From the NCBI GenBank assembly GCA_900751755.1, contig CAADSP010000056.1, forward strand, positions 1 to 20,557: a stretch of DNA of 20,557 nt. The letters run 5' to 3'. Each line of letters starts with the position of its first letter. The stretch's first letter is position 1. The position numbers and the translations under genes were made by a program. Shown here piece by piece: positions 13,417 to 20,557 of the stretch. The notes under the pieces are model-generated. The model did no database searches, was not told the origin of the DNA, and saw only the letters and a program-made list of their open reading frames with translations. Origin of the DNA: an uncultured Collinsella sp. Its GTDB lineage: Bacteria > Actinomycetota > Coriobacteriia > Coriobacteriales > Coriobacteriaceae.

Positions 13417-14511
13417 CTAGGAGACTTTCTCGCTCAGGAACTCCCTGAATGCGGGGATGTCAAAGCCAACGAGACCACGCCCACGTTCCCCGATGACGCC
13501 GTCCTCGAGAAGGCGGCGTTTGTATTGGCTTGCGTAGTTGCTGGCGACGCCCATGCGTTTGGCTATCTCCGAGACCCTGCTGGGGCCAGAATCGGGCAGC
13601 ATCGCGAGTAAAAACTCAATGTCTTTATCGGAAAGCTCTCGATAGGTCGTTTCGAGAATGCGATCACGCAGCTCCATGCGTGCGAGTAGGGAACCCTGCT
13701 GGACATCGGATGCACTGATTTGGGGCGAGTTCTCCGAAACATCCCAAGTGCGATATCCGACGAGCTGCATCATGTAGGGGAATCCGTCGACGGCCTTCAC
13801 AGCATTCTCGAGCGCTTCTGGTGTGATTGAACGTCCTCCGGCCTCAACGGTTTTGCGAAACGCGTTTGCAATTTCAACGTCAGTGATTCGTCCTAACTGA
13901 TGATATTGGGAACGCCTGAGGAACGAGACGGAATCGTTACGCAGCAACGCCGATACTTTGTAGGGCAGTCCTGCCATGAGTAGGGCAACTTTTTTACCTT
14001 CGCGTACAAAGTGCTGGTAAACAGAGGCAAATTGAAGCATTTCTTCGAGATCGACGGTGACTTCATCGATGGTAATGAGAAGTCCGATGTCATGTTTTTC
14101 GAGTTGCTTAAAGATGCCATTCATGCGTGTGCGCCAGTTGCCCTGGACCTCTTGAGCATATGTCCAATCGATGCCCACTGGACCAATTTGAACGCCGTTT
14201 ATGCGCGCATGAGGCTGTGAGAGGTAGCTATCTGCGGCTTCTTTGGTTCGCTCGATAATATCTTCGAGCATGCCTGGCATGGCGGAGACATTTGCTGCGA
14301 TCCAACCGTGTTCAAGCGCCGTTTCTGAAAGGAGCGAGAGAAGCGCCGTCTTGCCCGTTCCCCTTGCGCCCGTAAAAATAGTCGACAGGTTTGGATCTCC
14401 CGGGCCGTTGATAAAACCACGGTTGATGTCACGCAGAATATGCTCGCGACCCGCTAGAAAGGGAGGGATACTTCCGAACGTCGGGGTAAAGGGGTTCTTG
14501 CTGTACTCCAT
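13417..14511 (-). CDS. AAA family ATPase with C-terminal winged helix
   Basis: 364 residues from the ATG at 14511 (AAGGAG upstream), starting MEYSKNPFTPTFGSIPPFLA. Walker A is GARGTGKT (48-55), Walker B LLITIDE (144-150) with the catalytic glutamate, and sensor-like 'LLMAGLPYKV' follows. Residues about 290-364 form a winged helix ('LSDKDIEFLLAMLPDSGPSRVSEIAKRMGVASNYASQYKRRL') ending in a 'GLVGFDIPAFREFL' wing. This is the Orc/Cdc6-like STAND-type 'ATP-binding protein' group seen widely in gut Actinobacteria and Firmicutes, with no settled function. The DNA just before the start is a tandem repeat (14521-14576), a likely binding site for the protein itself. A longer frame to 14565 only translates that repeat. 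Confidence 0.8.
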   Translation of the reverse strand: MEYSKNPFTPTFGSIPPFLAGREHILRDINRGFINGPGDPNLSTIFTGARGTGKTALLSLLSETALEHGWIAANVSAMPGMLEDIIERTKEAADSYLSQPHARINGVQIGPVGIDWTYAQEVQGNWRTRMNGIFKQLEKHDIGLLITIDEVTVDLEEMLQFASVYQHFVREGKKVALLMAGLPYKVSALLRNDSVSFLRRSQYHQLGRITDVEIANAFRKTVEAGGRSITPEALENAVKAVDGFPYMMQLVGYRTWDVSENSPQISASDVQQGSLLARMELRDRILETTYRELSDKDIEFLLAMLPDSGPSRVSEIAKRMGVASNYASQYKRRLLEDGVIGERGRGLVGFDIPAFREFLSEKVS

Positions 14512-14520
14512 GGTGTCTCC

Positions 14521-14576
14521 TTTGCAAGTTTTGCTAATTTTTGCAAGTTTTGCTAATTTTTGCAAGTTTTGCTAAC
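14521..14576 (-). promoter_or_regulatory. Three 19-bp tandem repeats, likely operator of the AAA ATPase gene
   Basis: The 19-bp unit TTTGCAAGTTTTGCTAATT is repeated 2.9 times (plus-strand spelling; the GCAAG word starts at 14524, 14543 and 14562). On the minus strand it reads as alternating TTAGCAAAA and CTTGCAAAA half-sites, six in all, spaced alternately 9 and 10 bases. The last one runs into the ribosome site of the gene, so binding there would block translation or transcription start. Confidence 0.8.
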
Positions 14577-14616
14577 GACCGACCAAAGGGCATCGAAGCA
14601 GTGACGCTGACATTTT

Positions 14617-14658
14617 TTAACGCAGAAAAATAAGCAGAAATCAATTAATCTGCGTTAA
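14617..14658. repeat. 10-bp inverted repeat upstream of the tandem repeats
   Basis: TTAACGCAGA (14617-14626) and TCTGCGTTAA (14649-14658) are perfect arms around 22 AT-rich bases. The position, just upstream of the repeat operator, suggests it belongs to the promoter region of the AAA ATPase gene. Confidence 0.6.
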
Positions 14659-14664
14659 GAAATA

Positions 14665-14722
14665 GTTGAGAAGAAAAACGACGAGTCCCGGGCGCAATGC
14701 CGTTGCGCTCCGGGCCTCGTCG
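14665..14722 (-). terminator. Terminator of the topoisomerase operon
   Basis: CGACGAG (14679-14685) pairs with CTCGTCG (14716-14722), and inside CCCGG with CCGGG and GCGCAA with TTGCGC (about 18 bp with one mismatch and one bulge). On the minus strand the stem is followed by TTTTTCTTCTC. It lies 38 bases after the parC stop. Confidence 0.88.
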
Positions 14723-14759
14723 CTTTGCGAAGTATCTAACGGTCTCGTTGCCGTGGTAC

Positions 14760-17000
14760 CTAGTCAAACAAGCTCGGCATGTCGTTTTCTTTCATGAGAG
14801 TACCGGCGGAGGGTAGACTCTGCGCAGTGAACTTTTCGGCCGAGACGCCAGCGCCAAGGATTTCCTCGGTCGTGCCGACGGTGGTGACCGAGCGGCCCTT
14901 CTTGGCGGTAAAGGCCTGGACACCCTGCGTGTTGGTGGTCGTCTTGGTCTTGAGCAGCGACGTGTTGAAGTTCATCAAACGATAGTCGCTCGAGACCAGC
15001 GCGATGTCGCGGTCTTCCTTGAGCACCTGGGCATACAGTAGTTTGCTGCCGCCGTAGATGGCGTTCTTAAGGCGCTTGCGGTTGGTCTTGGTGACGTATC
15101 CAGAAAGCGCGACGCGCACCACGCGGCCGTTCTCAAAGACAAACAGCACGTCGGCCTTATAGTCCTCGGGGTCGATGACCCAGATGACGCTCTCGTCGGG
15201 CTCCATCTCAAGATCGGTGGGCAGATACGAGCCCAGCTGGGCCGACTTGGTATCCTCAAACGCCGCAACCTTGCACTTGTACACCTGGCTCTCGTTGGTA
15301 AAGACCAGCAACTCGTGGGTGTTGGAGGACGGGAACTCGATAAAGGGTTTGTCGCCGTCCTTGTACTTGAGCGTGGTCGCCTTTTTGAGTACGCGGTCCG
15401 TCATCTTCTTAAGGTAGCCATCGCGCGAGAGCATGATGGTGACCGGGTACTCCTCGACCTCGGGCTCCAAGCTTACTTCGATAACCTCATGGGGCTCGAT
15501 CTTGCCCGTGCGGCGCGGCATCACATGCTTCTTGTTGACCGCGGCCAGCTCGTCGCTGATGACCTTCTTGATGTTCTCCTCGCTGGAGAGGATCTCCTCA
15601 AGCTCGGCAATCTCGCCCTCAAGCTTAGCGATGTCCTTGGTGCGGTTGAGGATGTACTCCTCGTTGATGTTGCGGAGCTTGAGCTCGGCAACAAACTCGG
15701 CCTGGGTCTCGTCGATGTCGAAGCCCTTCATAAGGTTGGGCACGACCTCGGCTTCGAGCTTGGTGCCGCGGATGATGGCGATGGCCTTGTCGATGTCGAG
15801 CAGGATTGCCTCGAGGCCGTGCAACAGGTGCAGGCGCTCGGACTTTTTGCCCAGGTCAAAGTTAATGCGGCGACGCGTGGACTCAATACGCCACTTGACC
15901 CACTCGTGCAGAATCTGGCGCACGCCCATAACACGGGGATAGCCGTCGACGAGCACGTTAAAGTTGCACGAGAACGAATCCTGCAGCGTGGTCGAGCGAT
16001 AGAGCTTGGCCATAAGCTTGTCGGGGTCGACGCCGCGCTTAAGGTCGATGGCGATGCGCAGACCCGAAAGGTCTGTCTCGTCGCGGATGTCTGCGATCTC
16101 CTTGACCTTGCCCTCCTTGGAGAGCTTGACGATGCGCTCGATGATGACATCGGTCTTGGTGGTGTAGGGAATCTCGTACACTTCGATGATGCGCTCTTCG
16201 GGAATCCAGCGCCAGCGGGAGCGAATCTGGAAGCTGCCAAGGCCGGTCTCGACGATCTTCTCCATCTCCTCGCGGCGGTAGATGATCTCGCCGCCGGTCG
16301 AGAAGTCGGGCATGGGCATGTACTCGAGCAGATCGCAGTCAGGATCCTGCAGGTAGTGCATCGTGGCGGTGCAGACCTCGTTGAGGTTGAAACCACAGAT
16401 GTCGGACGCCATGGCGACGCCGATGCCCTTGTTGGCCGAGACAAGGATGTTGGGGAACGTGGTGGGCAGCAGGCGCGGCTCCTTCATGGCACCGTCGTAG
16501 CTGTCGACGAAGTCGACCGGGTCCTTGTCGATGTCCTTGAAGATCTCGGCGCTGATGGGGGAGAGCTTGGCTTCGGTATAACGCGAGGCGGCGTAGCTCA
16601 GGTCGCCCGAATAGTACTTGCCAAAGTTGCCCTTCGACTCCACGAAGGGCGCAAGCAGCGCTTCGTTGCCCGTCGCCAGGCGCACCATCGTCTCGTAGAT
16701 CGCGGCATCGCCGTGCGGGTTGAGCTTCATGGTCTGGCCCACGATGTTGGCGCTCTTCTGGCGCTCGCCCTTGAGCAGACCCATCTTGTACATGGTGTAG
16801 AGCAGCTTGCGGTGCGAGGGCTTAAAGCCGTCGATCTCGGGGAACGCACGCGAGACGTTGACGCTCATGGCGTAGGGCATGTAGTTGACCTCGAGCGTCT
16901 GCGTAATCGGCTGATCAGTGACCTCGGAGTGCAGGCCGATGACGTTCTCGGCGTTGACCTGCTTTTTCTTTGGCTGGTTCTTCGTCTTCTTCTTTGCCAC
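14760..17000 (-). CDS. parC: DNA topoisomerase IV subunit A (second type IIA topoisomerase)
   Basis: 746 residues from a GTG at 17000 with AGAGGAA upstream. The start is a lysine-rich tail (1-14), then GFKPSHRKLLYTMYKMG (58-74), the winged-helix PHGDAAIYETM (95-105), the catalytic tyrosine Y141 in AASRYTEAKL, the tower and coiled-coil domain (about 370-500, LEGEIAELEEIL), and a beta-propeller C-terminal domain. The GyrA box (QRRGGKG) is absent, so this is a decatenase/relaxase type (ParC) rather than gyrase. It works with the upstream parE product as an A2B2 enzyme separating replicated chromosomes. The quinolone-contact serine (GyrA S83) is alanine A99 here, while the acidic partner (D87) is E103. 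The gene starts 46 bases after parE. Confidence 0.9.
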   Translation of the reverse strand: MAKKKTKNQPKKKQVNAENVIGLHSEVTDQPITQTLEVNYMPYAMSVNVSRAFPEIDGFKPSHRKLLYTMYKMGLLKGERQKSANIVGQTMKLNPHGDAAIYETMVRLATGNEALLAPFVESKGNFGKYYSGDLSYAASRYTEAKLSPISAEIFKDIDKDPVDFVDSYDGAMKEPRLLPTTFPNILVSANKGIGVAMASDICGFNLNEVCTATMHYLQDPDCDLLEYMPMPDFSTGGEIIYRREEMEKIVETGLGSFQIRSRWRWIPEERIIEVYEIPYTTKTDVIIERIVKLSKEGKVKEIADIRDETDLSGLRIAIDLKRGVDPDKLMAKLYRSTTLQDSFSCNFNVLVDGYPRVMGVRQILHEWVKWRIESTRRRINFDLGKKSERLHLLHGLEAILLDIDKAIAIIRGTKLEAEVVPNLMKGFDIDETQAEFVAELKLRNINEEYILNRTKDIAKLEGEIAELEEILSSEENIKKVISDELAAVNKKHVMPRRTGKIEPHEVIEVSLEPEVEEYPVTIMLSRDGYLKKMTDRVLKKATTLKYKDGDKPFIEFPSSNTHELLVFTNESQVYKCKVAAFEDTKSAQLGSYLPTDLEMEPDESVIWVIDPEDYKADVLFVFENGRVVRVALSGYVTKTNRKRLKNAIYGGSKLLYAQVLKEDRDIALVSSDYRLMNFNTSLLKTKTTTNTQGVQAFTAKKGRSVTTVGTTEEILGAGVSAEKFTAQSLPSAGTLMKENDMPSLFD

Positions 17001-17045
17001 GATTTCCTCTTGAACTTCTTATGGGCCGTCGTTATCGATTTGCTG

Positions 17046-19043
17046 CTATTGCAGGTCCAGCTGGTCCAGATATTCCTTGCCGTGCTCGGAGATATGGCGC
17101 TTGCGGCCTGCCTCGTCGTTGCCAAGCAAAAGGTTGAACATGGTTTCCATCTTGGTGACGTCTTCGGGCTCCACCTTGATCAGGCGGCGCGTCTCGGGGT
17201 TCATGGTGGTGAGCCACATCATGTCCGGGTCGTTCTCACCAAGACCCTTGGAGCGGTTGATGGAGCATTTCTGGTCGCCGATCTCCTTAAGAATGCCGTT
17301 CTTCTCGAGCTCGGTGTAGGCAAAGTAGGTCTTCTCTTTGCAGTTGATCTCGTAGAGCGGAGACTCGGCGATATAGACGTAGCCCTCGTCGATAAGCGTG
17401 GGCACCAGACGATAGAGCATGGTGAGCACAAGCGTGCGGATGTGATAGCCGTCGACGTCGGCGTCCGTACAGATAATGACCTTGTTCCAGTTGAGGTTGT
17501 CCAGGTCAAAGGCACCGAGGTTCTTAATGCGCTTGTCCTTGATTTCCACGCCGCAGCCCAGCACGCGCATGAGATCCATGATGATGTCGGACTTAAAGAT
17601 GCGCGGATAGTCTTCCTTCAGGCAGTTGAGGATCTTACCGCGAACGGGCATAACGCCCTGGAACTCGGCATCGCGCGAGGTGCGAATGGCGCCTGCTGCC
17701 GAGTCGCCCTCTACGATGTAGATCTCGCGACGGCTCTTGTCCTTGGAGCGGCAGTCGATGAACTTTTGCACGCGGTTGGCCATGTCGGTCTTCTGCTGCA
17801 AGTTGGTCTTGATGCTCTGGCGCGTCTTCTCGGCATTCTCGCGCGAGCGCTTGTTGATGAGCACCTGCTCCATGATCTTGTTGGCTGCGTCCTTGTTCTC
17901 GATCAAGTAGGTCGAGAGACGCTCCTTAAAGAATGCCGTCATGGCCTGCTGGATAAAGCGGTTATTGATGGCCTTCTTGGTCTGGTTCTCGTAGGACGTC
18001 TGGGTGGAGAAGCAGTTGGTCACCAGTACCAGGCAGTCCTGGACGTCCTGCCACTTAATGCCGCTCTCGTTTTTGTTGTACTTGCCCTGTTGCTTAATGT
18101 AGGCATCGATGGCGCTGGTCAGAGCGCTGCGGGCAGCCTTCTCGGGCGAGCCGCCGTTCTCGAGCCACGATGAGTTGTGGTAGTACTCCTGCATCATGAA
18201 GGTGCGCGAGAAGCACATGCACGCGGTGATTTTTACGTTGTAGTCGGGCAGGTCCTCGCGGTCGCGACCGCGACGGTCGGCCTCGATAAAGAAGGGCTCG
18301 GTAAGGTAGTCGGTACCGACCTTCTCGAGCACGTAGTCCTCGATGCCCTTGGGGTAGCAAAAGTCCTCTTCGGAAAAATCGCCGTCGTCGCCCTCGATGC
18401 GCAGACGGAAGGTCACGTTGGCGTTGACCACGGCCTGGCGGCGCATGGTCTCGCGATACCACTCGTGGGGAATGCTGATGGAGGTAAAGACCTCAAGATC
18501 GGGGCGCCACTTGATGGTGGTACCGGTGCGGTCCTCGTCGCTGGGCTCGATCTCGAGTGCCTTCTTTTTGGCGCCGACGACCTTGCCCTTTTTAAAGTGC
18601 AGGGAGTACTTGTTACCGTCACGCCAAACCGTGACGTCCATGTACTCGGAAGCGTACTGGGTCGCGCACGAGCCCAAGCCATTGGTACCGAGCGAGAAGT
18701 CGTAGTCGCCGCCCTGGTTGTTATTGTATTTGCCGCCAGCGTAGAGCTCGCAAAAGACGAGTTCCCAGTTAAAGCGCTTCTCGGAAGGGTTCCAGTCGAG
18801 CGGGCAGCCACGGCCATTGTCCTCTACCTGGATAGAGCCATCGCGAAAGGCGGTAAGGGTGATAAGTTTGCCGTAGCCCTGGCGTGCCTCGTCAACGGCG
18901 TTGGACAGGATCTCGAAGGCGGCATGCGCGCAGCCATCGAGTCCGTCCGAGCCAAAGATAACGGCAGGGCGCAGGCGTACGCGCTCCTCGTCCTTGAGCT
19001 GGCGGATACTGTCGTTACCATAGTTTGCGGTGTTTTTTGCCAT
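17046..19043 (-). CDS. parE: DNA topoisomerase IV subunit B
   Basis: 665 residues. The GHKL ATPase domain has E44 and N48 in FEILSNAVDEA, DNGRG (75-79), the ATP lid GTNGLG (119-124) and the lysine of QTK (354-356). The TOPRIM domain has EGDSAAG (445-451) and DADVD (527-531), followed by SINRSKGLGENDPDMMW (594-610), the family's 'KGLGE' segment. It hydrolyses ATP to drive strand passage by the A subunit. The sequence departs clearly from ordinary GyrB in several loops (for example YAGGKYNNNQGGDYDFS), as in the second topoisomerase of Clostridia and Coriobacteria. It leads the operon with parC; the ATG at 19043 has only a weak GAGAG ribosome site. Confidence 0.92.
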   Translation of the reverse strand: MAKNTANYGNDSIRQLKDEERVRLRPAVIFGSDGLDGCAHAAFEILSNAVDEARQGYGKLITLTAFRDGSIQVEDNGRGCPLDWNPSEKRFNWELVFCELYAGGKYNNNQGGDYDFSLGTNGLGSCATQYASEYMDVTVWRDGNKYSLHFKKGKVVGAKKKALEIEPSDEDRTGTTIKWRPDLEVFTSISIPHEWYRETMRRQAVVNANVTFRLRIEGDDGDFSEEDFCYPKGIEDYVLEKVGTDYLTEPFFIEADRRGRDREDLPDYNVKITACMCFSRTFMMQEYYHNSSWLENGGSPEKAARSALTSAIDAYIKQQGKYNKNESGIKWQDVQDCLVLVTNCFSTQTSYENQTKKAINNRFIQQAMTAFFKERLSTYLIENKDAANKIMEQVLINKRSRENAEKTRQSIKTNLQQKTDMANRVQKFIDCRSKDKSRREIYIVEGDSAAGAIRTSRDAEFQGVMPVRGKILNCLKEDYPRIFKSDIIMDLMRVLGCGVEIKDKRIKNLGAFDLDNLNWNKVIICTDADVDGYHIRTLVLTMLYRLVPTLIDEGYVYIAESPLYEINCKEKTYFAYTELEKNGILKEIGDQKCSINRSKGLGENDPDMMWLTTMNPETRRLIKVEPEDVTKMETMFNLLLGNDEAGRKRHISEHGKEYLDQLDLQ

Positions 19044-19369
19044 ACTCGCTCTCTCGGTGCTCCCTTGCTGCGTTTAAGTCATATAGATAGTCAAGGTAGC
19101 ATAGCCCAGCCCGTGGGCGATTCCACCCAACACGAAATCCATCGAACAATCGTTCGGATTAACAGGGATAGTGTTTAGTGGTAGCGCGGCATTGTTAAAC
19201 AAATTTGGATACAGATGAATTTTATTTAATAGGGATCTAGTTTTACTAAACAAAATCGAACGATGCTGATCGCACGAGCGGGCACATCGATCGACTATCA
19301 ATCACGTTTACTCGGAGAAACCCGAGTCGGTTTTGTCCGAGTAAGTTTGAATGGCGAATTGAAATTGGT
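19044..19369. other. AT-rich upstream region of parE
   Basis: About 330 bases without a gene, much richer in A and T than its surroundings. Possible minus-strand promoter words are TTGTTT (about 19247-19252) and TATTAA 16 bases further on, which would give a long leader to parE. CGAAC-AATC-GTTCG is a small dyad at about 19143-19156. At 19308-19344, TTACTCGG can pair with CCGAGT (19322-19327) or with CCGAGTAA (19337-19344), two exclusive hairpins, on the side facing the XRE gene. Confidence 0.4.
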
Positions 19370-19454
19370 ATGTCTGCATGGCGATGACAGACATGGTTTT
19401 CATAATGACAGATATAGTTGACATCTTCTGATATATGCAATATATTTCTGTCAT
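19370..19454 (+). promoter_or_regulatory. Consensus promoter set among repeated operator half-sites
   Basis: TTGACA (19418-19423), a 17-base spacer and TATATT (19441-19446) form a near-perfect housekeeping promoter. Around it lie ATGTCTG (19370-19376) with CAGACAT (19388-19394), and ATGACAGA (19405-19412) with TCTGTCAT (19447-19454). The second pair brackets the promoter, one arm touching the -35 side and the other the -10. A regulator dimer binding there would block RNA polymerase; the XRE protein encoded downstream is the obvious candidate. Confidence 0.82.
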
Positions 19455-19494
19455 GTTGCAACGGATATCTGTCCACTACTACGAAAGGAACTCC

Positions 19495-19725
19495 ATGCCG
19501 GGCAAAAAGAACCTACGCATGAAGGCGGCGCGCGCGGCGGTTGGCCTTTCGCAAGCTGACTTGGCCGAGGCCGTGGGCGTTACGCGCCAGACCATCGGCC
19601 TTATCGAGGCGGGCGGCTACAACCCCACGCTCAACTTGTGTGTGGCAATCTGTAAAGCGCTGCGCGTTACGTTGAACGACTTGTTTTGGGAAGACAAAAT
19701 CGATGCCGGCCCTAACGCTCTTTAG
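19495..19725 (+). CDS. XRE-family transcriptional regulator
   Basis: 76 residues; ATG at 19495 with AAAGGA upstream. The whole protein is one Cro/C1-type helix-turn-helix: 'MKAARAAVGLSQADLAEAVGV' (helices 1-2), 'TRQTIGLIEAGGYNPTLNLCV' (recognition helix and turn), 'AICKALRVTLNDLFWED'. This is the short YdcN-like form with the 'YNPTL..C..ICKAL...LNDLFW' end, commonly found in front of small membrane proteins. It probably represses its own promoter through the ATGACAGA-type sites and is co-transcribed with the membrane protein gene, which starts nine bases after its stop. Confidence 0.92.
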   Translation: MPGKKNLRMKAARAAVGLSQADLAEAVGVTRQTIGLIEAGGYNPTLNLCVAICKALRVTLNDLFWEDKIDAGPNAL

Positions 19726-19734
19726 GAGTCCACT

Positions 19735-20319
19735 ATGAAATTTGAAGATTTAAAACTCGTGCAAAAGTGGCGTGAATATGCCGGCCCAAAGGATGAGCGC
19801 CTGGAAGCTGAGAGCGCAAAAATCTACAAGATTGGTTTCGTGCTGCTTTCGTTTGGCATGCTGATGATCTTTTTCTACCAGTTTATAGCTCGACAGGTTG
19901 CGTGGGTTCACAGCGACGCCAGTGAAATGCCGCAAGGCTTTGCAACGCCGTTCGAGGCAGCCATGTATTTGTGGCTCGTTCTCGTGATGTTGATTTGCGC
20001 AGGACTGCAAACGCGGAAGGGCTATGTCGATACCAATCGTTTTGGGCAAACCGAGCATCTTCCTGTTGGATATTTCCTGCTTGTCAGCGGTCTTAGCGGC
20101 GCCGCGTTCGCGCTTGTTATTGCTGCAATGCGCTGTATCGCTGAGGCGCAGATCGTACCGCTCGAAAGCGTCTTTTGGTTGGCGAATCTGGCCACGGGCG
20201 TGTTCTGCGGTGCGACGATTTTCGCGGCCACGTTTGCTGTCCTGTGCGCAACGTTTTTCACGGCGAAAAGACGCCGTGCCAAGCTCGAGGCAGAACTCGA
20301 CTCCTCTGACGACATCTAA
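19735..20319 (+). CDS. DUF6773-like integral membrane protein
   Basis: 194 residues, ribosome site TAGGAG. Four membrane segments are seen at about 31-50, 75-91, 110-132 and 145-175, with a charged N-terminus ('DERLEAESAKIYK', 20-32) and a basic C-terminal tail (KRRRAKLEAELD). The 'DER...E..KIYK.GF' lead into the first helix resembles DUF6773/DUF3169-type proteins, which are usually found in an operon behind a YdcN-like XRE regulator, as here. No reaction is known; by context it may act in a stress or bacteriocin-related membrane response. A terminator follows. Confidence 0.68.
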   Translation: MKFEDLKLVQKWREYAGPKDERLEAESAKIYKIGFVLLSFGMLMIFFYQFIARQVAWVHSDASEMPQGFATPFEAAMYLWLVLVMLICAGLQTRKGYVDTNRFGQTEHLPVGYFLLVSGLSGAAFALVIAAMRCIAEAQIVPLESVFWLANLATGVFCGATIFAATFAVLCATFFTAKRRRAKLEAELDSSDDI

Positions 20320-20324
20320 TGCGC

Positions 20325-20360
20325 AATGGGCTGGCTCTGGGTATCCAGAACCAGCCCATT
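20325..20360 (+). terminator. Hairpin terminator after the membrane protein gene
   Basis: AATGGGCTGG (20325-20334) pairs with CCAGCCCATT (20351-20360), continued inside by TCTGG with CCAGA around a GTAT loop. The tail after it is short (TTGATGTT). It starts five bases after the stop codon and may serve both strands. Confidence 0.72.
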
Positions 20361-20408
20361 TGATGTTCGACGAGCCGAGTTGGCGTCTCTCACAAAAGTA
20401 ACTAGGAG

Positions 20409-20557
20409 CTAGCGAGGCTTATCAGAATTGACCTCATCGGCGGTGTCGTTTTCGAGGGCCGTGCGGCGGGCGCTGTAGGCGACGAGGGCGGCGCCCGCCG
20501 CGGCGAGTGCCGCCGCGGCCGGCCGGCGGGGGGGGGGGGGACCGCGCCCTGCCGCCA
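20409..20557 (-). CDS. C-terminal end of a membrane-anchored protein (cut by window edge)
   Basis: On the minus strand a frame open from the edge ends at a TAG at 20409-20411. It encodes an alanine-rich hydrophobic helix (AAAALAAAGAALVAY), then SARRTALEND and an acidic/basic tail ending NSDKPR. Such an end (helix, arginines, short cytosolic tail) is typical of cell-wall or single-pass anchored surface proteins; an LPxTG motif could lie further upstream but is not visible. The upstream codons run through a 13-G homopolymer (20528-20540), where the frame may be wrong. Confidence 0.5.
   Translation of the reverse strand, partial: AAGRGPPPPRRPAAAALAAAGAALVAYSARRTALENDTADEVNSDKPR

Noticed and set aside
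14512..14565. Longer start for the AAA ATPase
   Set aside because: The extra residues (MQKLAKLAKISKTCKGD) only translate the tandem DNA repeat, and AAGGAG directly supports the ATG at 14511.
15315..18173. Very long plus-strand open frame (952 codons) antisense to parC and parE, continued by another at 18177-19178
   Set aside because: It is the shadow of two conserved genes with strong third-base G/C preference, has no ribosome site and spans the junction of both genes without protein motifs.

Overview
The window looks like chromosomal DNA of a high-GC member of the Coriobacteriia, most likely Collinsella or a close relative. This is inferred from the base composition, the divergent second type IIA topoisomerase pair, and the mix of gut-actinobacterial accessory genes (lantibiotic-immunity ABC transporter, yjdF, DUF4143 ATPase remnant). 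No rRNA, tRNA or CRISPR array was seen. Both ends are cut inside genes, and the right end carries a 13-G homopolymer, so it is probably a draft contig.

Left part (1-2303): a minus-strand ABC operon of the lantibiotic/bacteriocin self-protection type (ATPase, MutE/EpiE-like permease, MutG-like permease cut by the edge) with overlapping start and stop codons. Divergent from it is the first 33 codons of a TetR regulator, broken off and joined to the 3' end of a type I restriction HsdS gene.

Accessory mosaic (2304-14660): a candidate type III toxin-antitoxin locus (ToxN/TenpN-like protein behind a structured, repeat-poor leader and followed by a terminator); yjdF with a leader fitting the yjdF riboswitch and a visible anti-Shine-Dalgarno; a doubly truncated DUF4143 ATPase behind a 19-bp inverted repeat; a MerR regulator divergent from a flavodoxin remnant, a carboxymuconolactone decarboxylase/cupin fusion and an alpha/beta hydrolase; about 1.2 kb of gene-poor DNA with two strong terminators and decayed coding traces; an EcsC-family protein; a minus-strand group of a DUF262/DUF1524 (GmrSD-like) protein, a DUF6508-like protein and a membrane protein with a zinc ribbon; a flavodoxin-family reductase; and an AAA ATPase with a winged-helix tail whose start lies against three 19-bp tandem repeats. 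Fragments of restriction, ATPase, TetR and flavodoxin genes mark this as a turnover hot spot next to a conserved locus.

Conserved part (14679-19043): a parE-parC operon for a second type II topoisomerase, ended by a strong terminator. Right part (19044-20557): a XRE-type regulator with a near-consensus promoter set among four copies of an ATGACAGA/TGTCTG-type half-site, a four-helix membrane protein in the same operon, a terminator, and the 3' end of a membrane-anchored protein at the edge.

The best candidates for something under-described are the type III toxin-antitoxin-like locus, the DUF262-DUF6508-zinc-ribbon group, and the AAA ATPase with its repeat operator. All calls come from reading the sequence without database searches.
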